Source: Jannaschia pagri
Lineage (GTDB): Bacteria > Pseudomonadota > Alphaproteobacteria > Rhodobacterales > Rhodobacteraceae
Direction of reading: 5' to 3'
DNA: 64,000 bases
NCBI RefSeq assembly: GCF_019655435.1
Contig: NZ_BPFH01000008.1
Location: 43,735 to 107,734 of the forward strand
The notes beneath the pieces were generated by a model. It was not told the origin of the DNA. It saw only the letters and a list, made by a program, of their open reading frames with translations, and made no database searches. The translations under genes and the position numbers were made by a program. Below, piece after piece: positions 1-6,698 of the stretch (position 1 is the stretch's first letter; every line of letters begins with the position of its first letter).

Positions 1-191
1 GCCTTGGGCGCGTCGCAGCCGGGGCAGGACCAATCGTCCGGCAGGGCAAAGAACGGGGTGCCTGGGTCCACTTGGCGATAGTCGTCGCCTTCCGCCGGGT
101 CGTAGGGCGTCCAGCAAATCTTGCATTCCATGATGGCCTGGGGGCTGATTTTGTCCTTGGCGCCCAGGAAGCTGCCCTCAAAACCGCTCAT
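1..191 (-). CDS. hupI: Rubredoxin-like hydrogenase accessory protein HupI (partial, 3' end outside window)
   Basis: Reading on the minus strand from an ATG at 191 gives a protein starting MSGFEGSFLGAKD, then a CxxC pair (MECKICWTPYDP) and a second pair (WSCPGCDAPK) just before the window ends. Two CxxC pairs separated by an acidic, aromatic stretch with a GD..Y element are the hallmark of rubredoxins. In uptake-hydrogenase operons this rubredoxin (HupI in Rhizobium, HupJ in R. capsulatus) helps assemble the small subunit, especially under oxygen. The start overlaps the stop of hupH by four bases (ATGA), which supports translational coupling. The 3' end lies beyond base 1. The identification is strong from motif plus position; the exact gene letter depends on the naming system. 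Confidence 0.9.
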   Translation of the reverse strand, partial: MSGFEGSFLGAKDKISPQAIMECKICWTPYDPAEGDDYRQVDPGTPFFALPDDWSCPGCDAPK

Positions 192-1015
192 AGGATCGCC
201 TCCCGCACCTGGGTCAGACGCTTGCCGCTGTCGGCCAGATCCTCGGCCGCGGCGAGCGCCACCTCCGGCAGATCACCGACCTCGAAAGTGTCCAGGATCA
301 GGCTGTCCATGGAGTTGAAGAACCGGACGCGCCAGACATGGGGCGTGGCCGTGGCCTGGACCCGGCAATTGCCATAACCCCGCGATAGGATGTCCGTGGC
401 CCCACGCCCTAGGCGCGCATCCAGCCAGTCCAAATCGCCCTCGGTGTGGGGCAGGAGGGTCAGGTTCACAACATGGGGCGTCCCGCCGGTATAGGCCGCG
501 CTTTTGTCCGTCAGTTCGGCTAACAGCGAAGGCGCATTGACCACCTGCGGGCCCGGCGCCTCGTCGGAGGCGGGGCGCACGGGGTCGAAGGCGCGGGTGC
601 GGGCCGCCTCGGGCGCCTGGGCGACTTCGATCCGGTCGATGCCCGCTGCCGTGATGCACCAGATCCCGGCAAAAACGCTTTCCTGTACCGACAGCGCCGG
701 GCGCCCGTGCAGCTTCATCGCGACCTCGCCTTCGCCCATGGTCTCGGCCACCAGACGGCGATTGTCTGCGTCGAGGCCGGACAGATCGAAGACCTCTGGC
801 GCGCCACCATCGGCCACACGGGCGCAGGCGGCGGCCACCTTGGCCAACAGGTCCAGAGCGGCGTCCAACCCAGTGGTTTCCTCCACCATGGGGATGCGCG
901 GCGCATAGGTCACCATGTCGCTGGGCATCTGCATGTATTCGAGCGTCTCGCCCCCCTCATCGGTTTGGGAGCCGGGGCCGAACCCCGTGGGCGGCATCTG
1001 GAAATCGCGGATCAT
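188..1015 (-). CDS. hupH: Hydrogenase expression/formation protein HupH (HyaF family)
   Basis: This 275-residue protein begins MIRDFQMPPTGFGPGSQ and contains the tyrosine- and methionine-rich MQMPSDMVTY segment near residue 30, both typical of HupH/HyaF. The C-terminal half carries the RGYGNCRVQAT...VWRVRFFNSMD block that is conserved in the family. HupH helps maturation of the hydrogenase small subunit in the cytoplasm, together with HupG and the rubredoxin. The gene overlaps hupG by one base at its start and hupI by four bases at its end, so hupG-H-I are translationally coupled. Length is normal for the family. No catalytic site is known for this family, so its role is assigned by family and operon position. 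Confidence 0.92.
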   Translation of the reverse strand: MIRDFQMPPTGFGPGSQTDEGGETLEYMQMPSDMVTYAPRIPMVEETTGLDAALDLLAKVAAACARVADGGAPEVFDLSGLDADNRRLVAETMGEGEVAMKLHGRPALSVQESVFAGIWCITAAGIDRIEVAQAPEAARTRAFDPVRPASDEAPGPQVVNAPSLLAELTDKSAAYTGGTPHVVNLTLLPHTEGDLDWLDARLGRGATDILSRGYGNCRVQATATPHVWRVRFFNSMDSLILDTFEVGDLPEVALAAAEDLADSGKRLTQVREAIL

Positions 1016-1404
1016 CAGATCGCCTCCTCAGCGGCGGGTTGGTTCAGGAAATGGGCGGTGCGGGCCATGTAATCGTCCCAGTCGCGCACCTTGGGGATTG
1101 CGCCCAAGCAGCGTCCGTCCCGGTAAAAGATCAAAGACGGCGTCTTGTGGGCTTGGCCGTCGTCCTTGGCGCGGGCCTCGGCCTCGCCCGCGACGACCGC
1201 GCAGTCGAACCGACCTTGGAACGCCAGCCGCAACTCCGGCAGGATCACGGCCACATCCGCCGTCTCCAGGTTGCGCTTGGGATCGCCGGGGCAGAAGGCC
1301 ACATGCACCCCCTCGCGGGCGGTCCAGTTGGAAAGGGCTGTCGCCTCGGTCAGATGGGGCCAGCCCATCTCCTCGGTCAAACGGTCGATCAACGGGTGTC
1401 CCAT
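1015..1404 (-). CDS. hupG: Hydrogenase accessory protein HupG (HyaE family)
   Basis: A 129-residue protein starting MGHPLIDRLTEEMGWPHL. It has a thioredoxin-like layout (VAVILPELRLAFQGRFDCAVV...KTPSLIFYRDGRCLG) but lacks a CxxC redox pair, as is usual in HyaE/HupG. Members act as chaperones for the Tat-exported small subunit, holding it until cofactors are in place. The gene sits 11 bp downstream of hupF and its stop overlaps the hupH start (TGATG). The length matches the family (about 130-150 residues). Function is inferred from family and from the conserved hupD-F-G-H-I order. Confidence 0.88.
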   Translation of the reverse strand: MGHPLIDRLTEEMGWPHLTEATALSNWTAREGVHVAFCPGDPKRNLETADVAVILPELRLAFQGRFDCAVVAGEAEARAKDDGQAHKTPSLIFYRDGRCLGAIPKVRDWDDYMARTAHFLNQPAAEEAI

Positions 1405-1415
1405 GGCGCCCTCCC

Positions 1416-1736
1416 TCAGGCTTTGGTCTGTCCGGCGGCCTGGGCGGCGGCCAGGTGCGGGGGCAATTGTGGCCCGCGTGTTTCGATGTCGGCGAAGGCG
1501 TCGCCCAACTCGCCGCCCTGCATGAGGCGCCCAAGGCCAGCCAGCGCCGCGCGGATCAGATCGGCGTCCCGCTCGGTCAGCACCTCACGCGCGGCGCCAA
1601 GGTGGGTCAGGACCCAGGTGCCCGGCGTTTGCGTGCCGACCAGCGCCAGGTCCACCGTTTCGCGCCGGGCGCCATCGGCGGCCACGGCGGTCAGCCCATC
1701 CACGGTTTCGATCCGCAGGGGGATGCCCATGCACAT
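1416..1736 (-). CDS. hupF: Hydrogenase assembly chaperone HupF (HypC family)
   Basis: The start at 1736 gives MCMGIPLRIETVDG; the N-terminal Met-Cys is the functional signature of HypC/HupF chaperones, so an upstream ATG at 1811 that would bury this motif is rejected. The protein is 106 residues, longer than HypC (about 75-90) and in the range of HupF. It has the usual central VGTQTPGTWVLTHLGAAREVL block and a helical C-terminus ending PHLAAAQAAGQ. HupF is a HypC paralogue reported to stabilise the large subunit during aerobic maturation and to deliver the Fe(CN)2CO unit. It begins one base after the hupD stop, in the same operon. Confidence 0.92.
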   Translation of the reverse strand: MCMGIPLRIETVDGLTAVAADGARRETVDLALVGTQTPGTWVLTHLGAAREVLTERDADLIRAALAGLGRLMQGGELGDAFADIETRGPQLPPHLAAAQAAGQTKA

Positions 1737-1737
1737 T

Positions 1738-2346
1738 TCAGGCGCCCTTGGGGAAGAAGCGCGCGTCGCCAGTGCGACACGCTTCGGAGGCCGTGGGCCG
1801 TCCGCCCTCATAGGCGTCGTGGCGGATGGAGACGTCGGCGAGGTTGTCCGTGATGGTTTCGCCGTCCGCGCTGGCGAAGCCCTCGGCGGCTAGCCAGTCG
1901 CGGGCAATGCGCACCGCTTCGGGGATACGCGCGGCGACAACCGGGCGCAGGCCGCCGCCGTAGTCTTCAAGCTCTTCGGGCTGGCACCCCACCAGCAGCA
2001 GACGCGCGGGGCAGGTTCCCATCAGTTGCGACGTGGCGATGACGTCTTGGAAGCCCGTTTGATGGAGGCTCATCTTTTTGGCGCCCATGAAGCGCGGGAC
2101 CTCATCGTCTTCGACGATCTTCATGGTGCCAGGCGTCAGGCCGTAATCGACGGCGTCGAACACCAGCAGCGTATCGGCCGCGTCCAAAAACGGGAGGAGG
2201 TAGAGGCCCTGGGTTCCGCCATCCAAAAGCGTCACCTCGGGGCCGAAGGTCGCTGTCTGAGCTAAATGCTCCACACAGCGCACACCAAAGCCTTCGTCGG
2301 CCCAGAGCACGTTGCCGATGCCCAGGACCAGAGCCGTTCCGGTCAT
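1738..2346 (-). CDS. hupD: Hydrogenase maturation endopeptidase HupD
   Basis: A 202-residue protease that begins MTGTALVLGIGNVLWADEGFG, the conserved N-terminal motif with the acidic Ni-sensing residue (E in ADEG). Other family blocks are DGGTQGLYLLPFL, an aspartate in LLVFDAVDYG, and a conserved histidine in KKMSLHQTGF. HupD cleaves the C-terminal peptide of HupL after the histidine of DPCLACSTH once nickel is inserted; here the predicted released peptide is 15 residues. The gene is first in the hupDFGHI group and is separated from hupC by a terminator and a 225-bp AT-rich gap containing an FNR-type box. The cysteine-containing C-terminal tail (EACRTGDARFFPKGA) is typical of the family. Confidence 0.95.
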   Translation of the reverse strand: MTGTALVLGIGNVLWADEGFGVRCVEHLAQTATFGPEVTLLDGGTQGLYLLPFLDAADTLLVFDAVDYGLTPGTMKIVEDDEVPRFMGAKKMSLHQTGFQDVIATSQLMGTCPARLLLVGCQPEELEDYGGGLRPVVAARIPEAVRIARDWLAAEGFASADGETITDNLADVSIRHDAYEGGRPTASEACRTGDARFFPKGA

Positions 2347-2476
2347 AGTCTTCCTCCCTTGGGTGGCCGGGTCGGTCTGACGATCCGGCTGCCTGGTTGT
2401 CAGGTTATCGGTTCAAGGTCAGGGTGGATCATGATTTTCCATCAAAACGAGATTTCTATTAAATAGCTGTGTTTAT

Positions 2477-2490
2477 TTGATAAAAATCAA
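2477..2490. promoter_or_regulatory. FNR/FnrL-type binding site upstream of hupD
   Basis: The sequence TTGATAAAAATCAA is a perfect dyad (TTGAT-N4-ATCAA), identical to the FNR/FnrL consensus. It lies 131 bp upstream of the hupD start, in an AT-rich stretch (about 2436-2575) that contrasts with the GC-rich surroundings. It follows the terminator downstream of hupC, and no plus-strand gene starts here. The simplest reading is an oxygen-regulated promoter for hupDFGHI and the maturation genes beyond the left edge. The site is seen directly; its use by FnrL is an inference from the consensus. Confidence 0.75.
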
Positions 2491-2571
2491 GAAGAGGTTA
2501 TAAGTATCAACGGCAACTGAATGGATAGTATCCAATATCTAGAAAATTCGAAAACTATGTGTCCACCCATG

Positions 2572-2594
2572 AAAAACGGGCGCCGGAGCGCCCG
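2572..2594 (-). terminator. Rho-independent terminator after hupC
   Basis: On the minus strand a perfect 7-bp GC stem (CGGGCGC/GCGCCCG, tetraloop) is followed by five T. It sits 29 bp past the hupC stop and before the AT-rich hupD promoter region. It probably ends, or attenuates, the hupSLC transcript. Confidence 0.85.
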
Positions 2595-2622
2595 TCCACT
2601 GCTCTTTCCGAGTCGGTTGCCC

Positions 2623-3405
2623 CTATTCCACTCGGTCGTCCTTGAACGTCCGATGCCCGGAGATCATCGTCGAGACCATGGATTGGCGGCTCATGATGTC
2701 TTCGCGGATGGCGGCGTAGATGTGGATCATCATGAAGATGATGATGAACCACATGCCCAGGTGGTGCAGTTGGTGCAGCACCATCGTGTTGCCCACGTAG
2801 GCGATCAGGGGCCCAAAGATCCGTTCGGCCCAGGACCCGGCGCCCAGCCCTTCGGCGTACATGGCAAAGCCGGTCACGATCATGAAGGTCATGCCGACGG
2901 TCATGAACAGGAACATGGCGATCTGCGCCAGCGGGTTGTGGCCCACGTATTTCTTAGGCGTGTTGGTGGCGAAGGCGTACCATTTCACCTCGTGCCACAG
3001 CTCCGCCCAATAGGCGCGGCGCCAGACCGGCACATAGAACATCTGCCGCGCGTGGCTGTTGCCCATGAACGCCCAGTAGATGCGCCCAAAGAACCCGACG
3101 GTCATAATCATCGCCGCCGCAAAATGGGCAAAGCGGATGTAGCCGAAGATGAACTGATGGGTCGCCTCGGCGATCTCGACGGTGGGCAGGGGGCTGCCGA
3201 TCAGATAGCCGGTGGCGATCAACACCATGATGCAGCCCGCGTTGATCCAATGCCACAGGCGCACCGGCGCCTCATAGACGTAGACGCTGGTGCGGCGTTG
3301 CAGGGTGGCGCGGTCGGCGTCGGTGGCGTCGCCCGTCAGGGGCGCGGTGGGATAGACATCCACCGCGCCGCGGGGGACGGCGACCTCGGTCGGATCGTCC
3401 TTCAT
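2623..3405 (-). CDS. hupC: Ni/Fe-hydrogenase cytochrome b subunit HupC
   Basis: This 260-residue integral membrane protein carries electrons from HupSL to the quinone pool. Four hydrophobic segments are visible: around residues 50-70 (WHWINAGCIMVLIATGYLIG), 90-110, 165-185 and 208-230. Histidines that fit b-type haem ligation lie in VRLWHWINAG, RFAHFAAA and VLHQLHHLGMWF. The N-terminus is about 40 residues longer than the minimal family, with a proline- and threonine-rich cytoplasmic leader before the conserved VYVYEAPVRLWHW block. It overlaps a small upstream gene by four bases (ATGA), so it is translated with it. A terminator follows the stop codon. Identification is secure. Confidence 0.96.
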   Translation of the reverse strand: MKDDPTEVAVPRGAVDVYPTAPLTGDATDADRATLQRRTSVYVYEAPVRLWHWINAGCIMVLIATGYLIGSPLPTVEIAEATHQFIFGYIRFAHFAAAMIMTVGFFGRIYWAFMGNSHARQMFYVPVWRRAYWAELWHEVKWYAFATNTPKKYVGHNPLAQIAMFLFMTVGMTFMIVTGFAMYAEGLGAGSWAERIFGPLIAYVGNTMVLHQLHHLGMWFIIIFMMIHIYAAIREDIMSRQSMVSTMISGHRTFKDDRVE

Positions 3406-3602
3406 TCCCGCGCCCTCCAGATGGCCAGGGCCGCCGCCAGGGCGATAACCGCCACATAGGGCGCCAGGTGCAATAGGCCGTGGGCCGCGCCCGCCTCGGG
3501 GTGGCCGCCGTGGGCCAGAGCGGCGCCGGGCGTCGCCAGCACCATGCCCATCAGGCAGAGCGAGCGTGCTTTTGTTGGTCGTTGTGCGTGTGTCATCTCC
3601 AC
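3402..3602 (-). CDS. Small secreted or membrane protein between hupL and hupC (DUF6732-like?)
   Basis: A 66-residue product: basic N-terminus (HAQRPTKARS), a hydrophobic stretch ending PGAALA (a plausible signal peptidase site), then a histidine-rich HGGHPEAGAAHGLLHLAP segment and one C-terminal transmembrane helix (VAVIALAAALAIW) ending in RARE. The gene starts 7 bp after hupL and overlaps the hupC start by four bases, so it is built into the hupSLC transcript. I do not recognise it as a standard hup gene. The AHGGH plus single-helix pattern recalls small Rhodobacterales proteins annotated DUF6732, and it also resembles the start of HupE, but it is far too short for HupE. A metal-related or assembly role would be a guess. 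Confidence 0.7.
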   Translation of the reverse strand: MEMTHAQRPTKARSLCLMGMVLATPGAALAHGGHPEAGAAHGLLHLAPYVAVIALAAALAIWRARE

Positions 3603-3609
3603 TCCTCCC

Positions 3610-5403
3610 TCAGCGGACCTTGACGGTCGTCAGCTCATCGCCGTCGGGCGACATGACATGGGTCGAACAGGCCAGGCAGGGATCGAAGCTGTGCAGGGTG
3701 CGCAGGATCTCCACCGGCTCTTCGGGGCGCTCCATGGGCGTGTTCATCAGGCTGGCCTCAAAGGCGCCGATGTTGCCCTGGGTGTCGCGGGGCGAGCCGT
3801 TCCAGGTGGTGGGCACCACGCATTGGTAATTCTCGATCCGCGCATCTTCGATGCTGATCCAATGGCCGAGCGCGCCGCGGGGTGCCTCGGTCATGCCGAC
3901 GCCGCGGGATTTCGGCGGCCAGGTCGAAGGCTCCCACTTGGCGATGTTGGCCGTGGATTCGTCGCCGTTGATGCAGTTCTTGACCAGCTTGTCGAAGAAA
4001 TACTTTTGCAGGCGCCCGCAGTATTCGGACTCCAGCGCCCGCGCCGCCGTGCGGCCCAGGGTCGAGAACAGCGCCTCCACCGGCAGGTCCATGGTGCGCA
4101 GCAAGCCGTTGACCTGATCGCTGATGTCCTCGTGGCCTTGGGCGTAGCCCACGACGTAGCGCGCCAATGGCCCGACCTCCATCGCGTGGCCTTTCCAGCG
4201 GGGCGCCTTGATCCAGGAATACTTGGCGGCCTCGTCCAACTCCTTGATGTTGGTCTTGGTGCCCTTGGCGTTGGGGCCCAGTTCGAACTTCGCCTCGGTG
4301 ACGCCGTCCCAGGGGTGCAGGCCGACGCCTTCCTCGCCATATTGGTACCAGGAATGATCGACGAACTCCTGGATCTGCTCGGGGTCGCGGACGTCCACCT
4401 CGTGGACCTGGGTCAGGTCGCCGTTGATGATCGCGCCGCGCGGCAGATACAGCTGCTCGGGCGAGAAGTCGTTGGGATGCTCCGGGATGTCGCCGTAGGC
4501 CAGGCAGGCCTGGGACGACAGACCGCCACCATAGAGCCAATTCTTATAGAACCCGCCGATGGCGATCACATCGGGCACGTAGACGTTCTTGTTGAACGCG
4601 TCGCACTTGTCGATGATCGACGAGACGAGGTTCAGCCGTTCCATGTTGATGGCACCCGTGGCGCCGTTGCCGTGCAGGTTGATCGGGCAGGGCACCCCGC
4701 CCACCAGCCAATTCGGATGGGGGTTCTTACCACCAAAGATCGCATGGACCTTCACGATCTCTTTCTGAAGGTCGAGCGCCTCCAGATAGTGGGTCGTGGC
4801 CATCAGATCCGCCTCTGGCGGCAGTTTGTAGGCCGGGTTGTCCCAATAGCCGTTCTTGAAGAGGCCAAGCTGGCCCGATTCCACGAATTGCTTTAGCCGG
4901 TTCTGCACGTCCCGGAAGTAGCCGGGCGAGGACAGCGGGTGGCTGGGCGAGACAGCCTGCTGCAATTCCGACGTGGCCTTGGGATCGGCGCGCAGGGCGT
5001 TGATCGGGTTCACCCAATCCAGCGCGTGCAGGTGGTAGAAATGCACAACGTGGTCATGGATCTGCAGGTTCAACTGCATGATGTTGCGAATGGAGTTGGC
5101 GTTGTCGGGGATCTGGATGCTCAGCGCATCTTCCACTGCGCGTACCGAGGTCAGCGCGTGGGTGCCCGTGCAGACGCCGCAGATTCTTTCGGTGAAGGCC
5201 CAAGCATCGCGCGGATCGCGGCCCTTCAGGATGACCTCCAGGCCCCGCCACATGGTACCGGTGGAGACGGCGTTGCGGATAACGCCTTGTTCGTCCACGT
5301 TCACTTCGCAGCGCATGTGACCCTCGATCCGGGTCACGGGGTCGACGACGATGCGCTTGCCTGAATTGTCGAGCGTATAGCCGTTGGGGGTTTGCACGAC
5401 CAT
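3610..5403 (-). CDS. hupL: Uptake [NiFe]-hydrogenase large subunit HupL
   Basis: The 597-residue catalytic subunit oxidises H2 on the periplasmic side of the membrane. Both nickel-binding pairs are present: RICGVC at residues 73-78 and DPCLAC at 574-579. The protein continues 15 residues past His582 ([15 protein letters not shown]); this is the peptide that HupD removes. N-terminal [18 protein letters not shown] is the conserved family opening. It follows hupS after three bases and is followed by the small gene before hupC. Length is standard for group 1 membrane-bound uptake hydrogenases. Export occurs by piggy-back on the Tat signal of HupS. Confidence 0.98.
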   Translation of the reverse strand: MVVQTPNGYTLDNSGKRIVVDPVTRIEGHMRCEVNVDEQGVIRNAVSTGTMWRGLEVILKGRDPRDAWAFTERICGVCTGTHALTSVRAVEDALSIQIPDNANSIRNIMQLNLQIHDHVVHFYHLHALDWVNPINALRADPKATSELQQAVSPSHPLSSPGYFRDVQNRLKQFVESGQLGLFKNGYWDNPAYKLPPEADLMATTHYLEALDLQKEIVKVHAIFGGKNPHPNWLVGGVPCPINLHGNGATGAINMERLNLVSSIIDKCDAFNKNVYVPDVIAIGGFYKNWLYGGGLSSQACLAYGDIPEHPNDFSPEQLYLPRGAIINGDLTQVHEVDVRDPEQIQEFVDHSWYQYGEEGVGLHPWDGVTEAKFELGPNAKGTKTNIKELDEAAKYSWIKAPRWKGHAMEVGPLARYVVGYAQGHEDISDQVNGLLRTMDLPVEALFSTLGRTAARALESEYCGRLQKYFFDKLVKNCINGDESTANIAKWEPSTWPPKSRGVGMTEAPRGALGHWISIEDARIENYQCVVPTTWNGSPRDTQGNIGAFEASLMNTPMERPEEPVEILRTLHSFDPCLACSTHVMSPDGDELTTVKVR

Positions 5404-5406
5404 GGA

Positions 5407-6504
5407 TCAGGCCTCCTCGTTTTGCGTCGGGGCGTCTTGGGTTTTCTTCTGGGCCGATTTCAGCGCGCTGACGGCGGCGTGCAGCGCGATGCCGCCGCCG
5501 ACGACACCGGCGGCCGCCATACCGACTTGATCGGCATTGGATTCGACCCCGAACTGGGTCAGGTCCGTGACGCGGTCATAGAACGACCCCTGGTCCCAGA
5601 ACCCATCCTCGGAACAGCCGATACAGCCGTGGCCCGATTGGATGGGGAAGGACGTGCCCTCGTTCCAGCGCACCGTTGAACAAGCGTTGTAGGTGGTCGG
5701 GCCTTTGCAGCCCATCTTATAGAGGCAGTAGCCCTTGCGCGCGTATTCATCGTCCCATGTCTCGACAAACTGGCCCGCGTCGAAGTGGGGACGGCGATAG
5801 CATTTGTCGTGGATGCGCTGGCTGTAGAACATCGCCGGGCGGCCCTGACGGTCCAACTCGGGCAGGCGGTCGAAGGTCAGCATGTAGGTGATGACGCCGG
5901 TCATGACCTCAGCGATGGGCGGGCAGCCCGGCACCTTGATGATCGGCTTATCGGTGATGACCTTGTGCACCGGCGTGGCTTGGGTCGGGTTCGGCTTGGC
6001 CGCCTGCACACATCCGTAAGACGCGCAGGCGCCCCAGGAAATCACGGCCTTGGCGTCCTTGGCGGCATACTTCAGCTTTTCCAAGAACGGCTTACCGCCC
6101 GAGATACAGAACATCCCATCTTCGGCCAGGGGCGGGTTGCCCTCCACGGCCAGGATGTAGTTGCCCTTGTACTTCTGGATGGTCTCTTCAAGCGCGGCCT
6201 CGGCCTGGTGACCGGCGGCCGCCATCAAGGTGTCGTCGTAATCCAGCGAGATCATCGACAGGACCACATCCTTGGCAAGCGGATGAGCCGAGCGGATGAA
6301 GCTTTCGGAGCAACAGGTGCATTCCAGCCCGTGGACCCAGATAACCGGCGTGCGCGGTTTCGTCTCCATGGCGTGGGCGATCTTGGGGACGAAGGCGGGG
6401 CCAAGCCCCAGGGCCGCCGCCGTCAGCGAACAGTATTTCATGAAGCTGCGTCGGGTGATCCCCTGACTGCGCATGACCTCGTAAAAGGTTTCGATTTGGC
6501 TCAC
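5407..6504 (-). CDS. hupS: Uptake [NiFe]-hydrogenase small subunit HupS
   Basis: A GTG start at 6504 is chosen because it gives the family N-terminus [16 protein letters not shown] and has a GAGGGAGG ribosome-binding site just upstream; an ATG 63 bp earlier would add a non-conserved leader. The 365-residue precursor has a Tat motif (RRSFMK, residues 18-23) and a cleavage site near AHA/M (residue 45). Cysteines for the three Fe-S clusters are seen in [25 protein letters not shown] and the C-terminal GCKGP...HGCIGCSE block. A C-terminal hydrophobic helix ([18 protein letters not shown]) anchors it in the membrane. It is the first gene of hupSL-x-C, and its upstream gap holds a large inverted repeat. 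Confidence 0.97.
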   Translation of the reverse strand: MSQIETFYEVMRSQGITRRSFMKYCSLTAAALGLGPAFVPKIAHAMETKPRTPVIWVHGLECTCCSESFIRSAHPLAKDVVLSMISLDYDDTLMAAAGHQAEAALEETIQKYKGNYILAVEGNPPLAEDGMFCISGGKPFLEKLKYAAKDAKAVISWGACASYGCVQAAKPNPTQATPVHKVITDKPIIKVPGCPPIAEVMTGVITYMLTFDRLPELDRQGRPAMFYSQRIHDKCYRRPHFDAGQFVETWDDEYARKGYCLYKMGCKGPTTYNACSTVRWNEGTSFPIQSGHGCIGCSEDGFWDQGSFYDRVTDLTQFGVESNADQVGMAAAGVVGGGIALHAAVSALKSAQKKTQDAPTQNEEA

Positions 6505-6610
6505 GGGCGGCCTCCCTCGACGCTTGCCGGGTCCAATGGGACTCGGTCCTCCGAGGGTAACTTGCATGGTGTGCCACGGTATGCGGGGTGAAAAGGCCGG
6601 TGGGTGGTGG

Positions 6611-6636
6611 GTCTGATATTTGTAGAAATATCAGAC
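6611..6636. promoter_or_regulatory. Perfect 11-bp inverted repeat upstream of hupS
   Basis: Arms GTCTGATATTT and AAATATCAGAC are exact complements around a GTAG centre. The element lies 107-132 bp upstream of the hupS start, in the 194-bp gap between hypF and hupS, and is AT-rich in GC-rich DNA. Neither side has a T tract, so it is a poor Rho-independent terminator. It fits an operator or an mRNA hairpin in the hupS leader. It does not match the TTG-N5-CAA site described for HupR or the FNR box. Confidence 0.6.
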
Positions 6637-6698
6637 GTGTAAGGAGATCGAGCGCCGCGTCGAGCGGTAAGGATCTAACCGGCCCGGTCGCAGCGCGG

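Noticed and set aside
1736..1811. Upstream ATG for hupF
   Set aside because: HypC/HupF needs Met-Cys at the N-terminus; the upstream start would also overlap hupD.
6562..6576. Sigma-54-like element (TGGCAC ... GCAA) upstream of hupS on the minus strand
   Set aside because: Only 8 bases separate the GG and GC dinucleotides instead of the required 10, so it is not a functional -24/-12 promoter.
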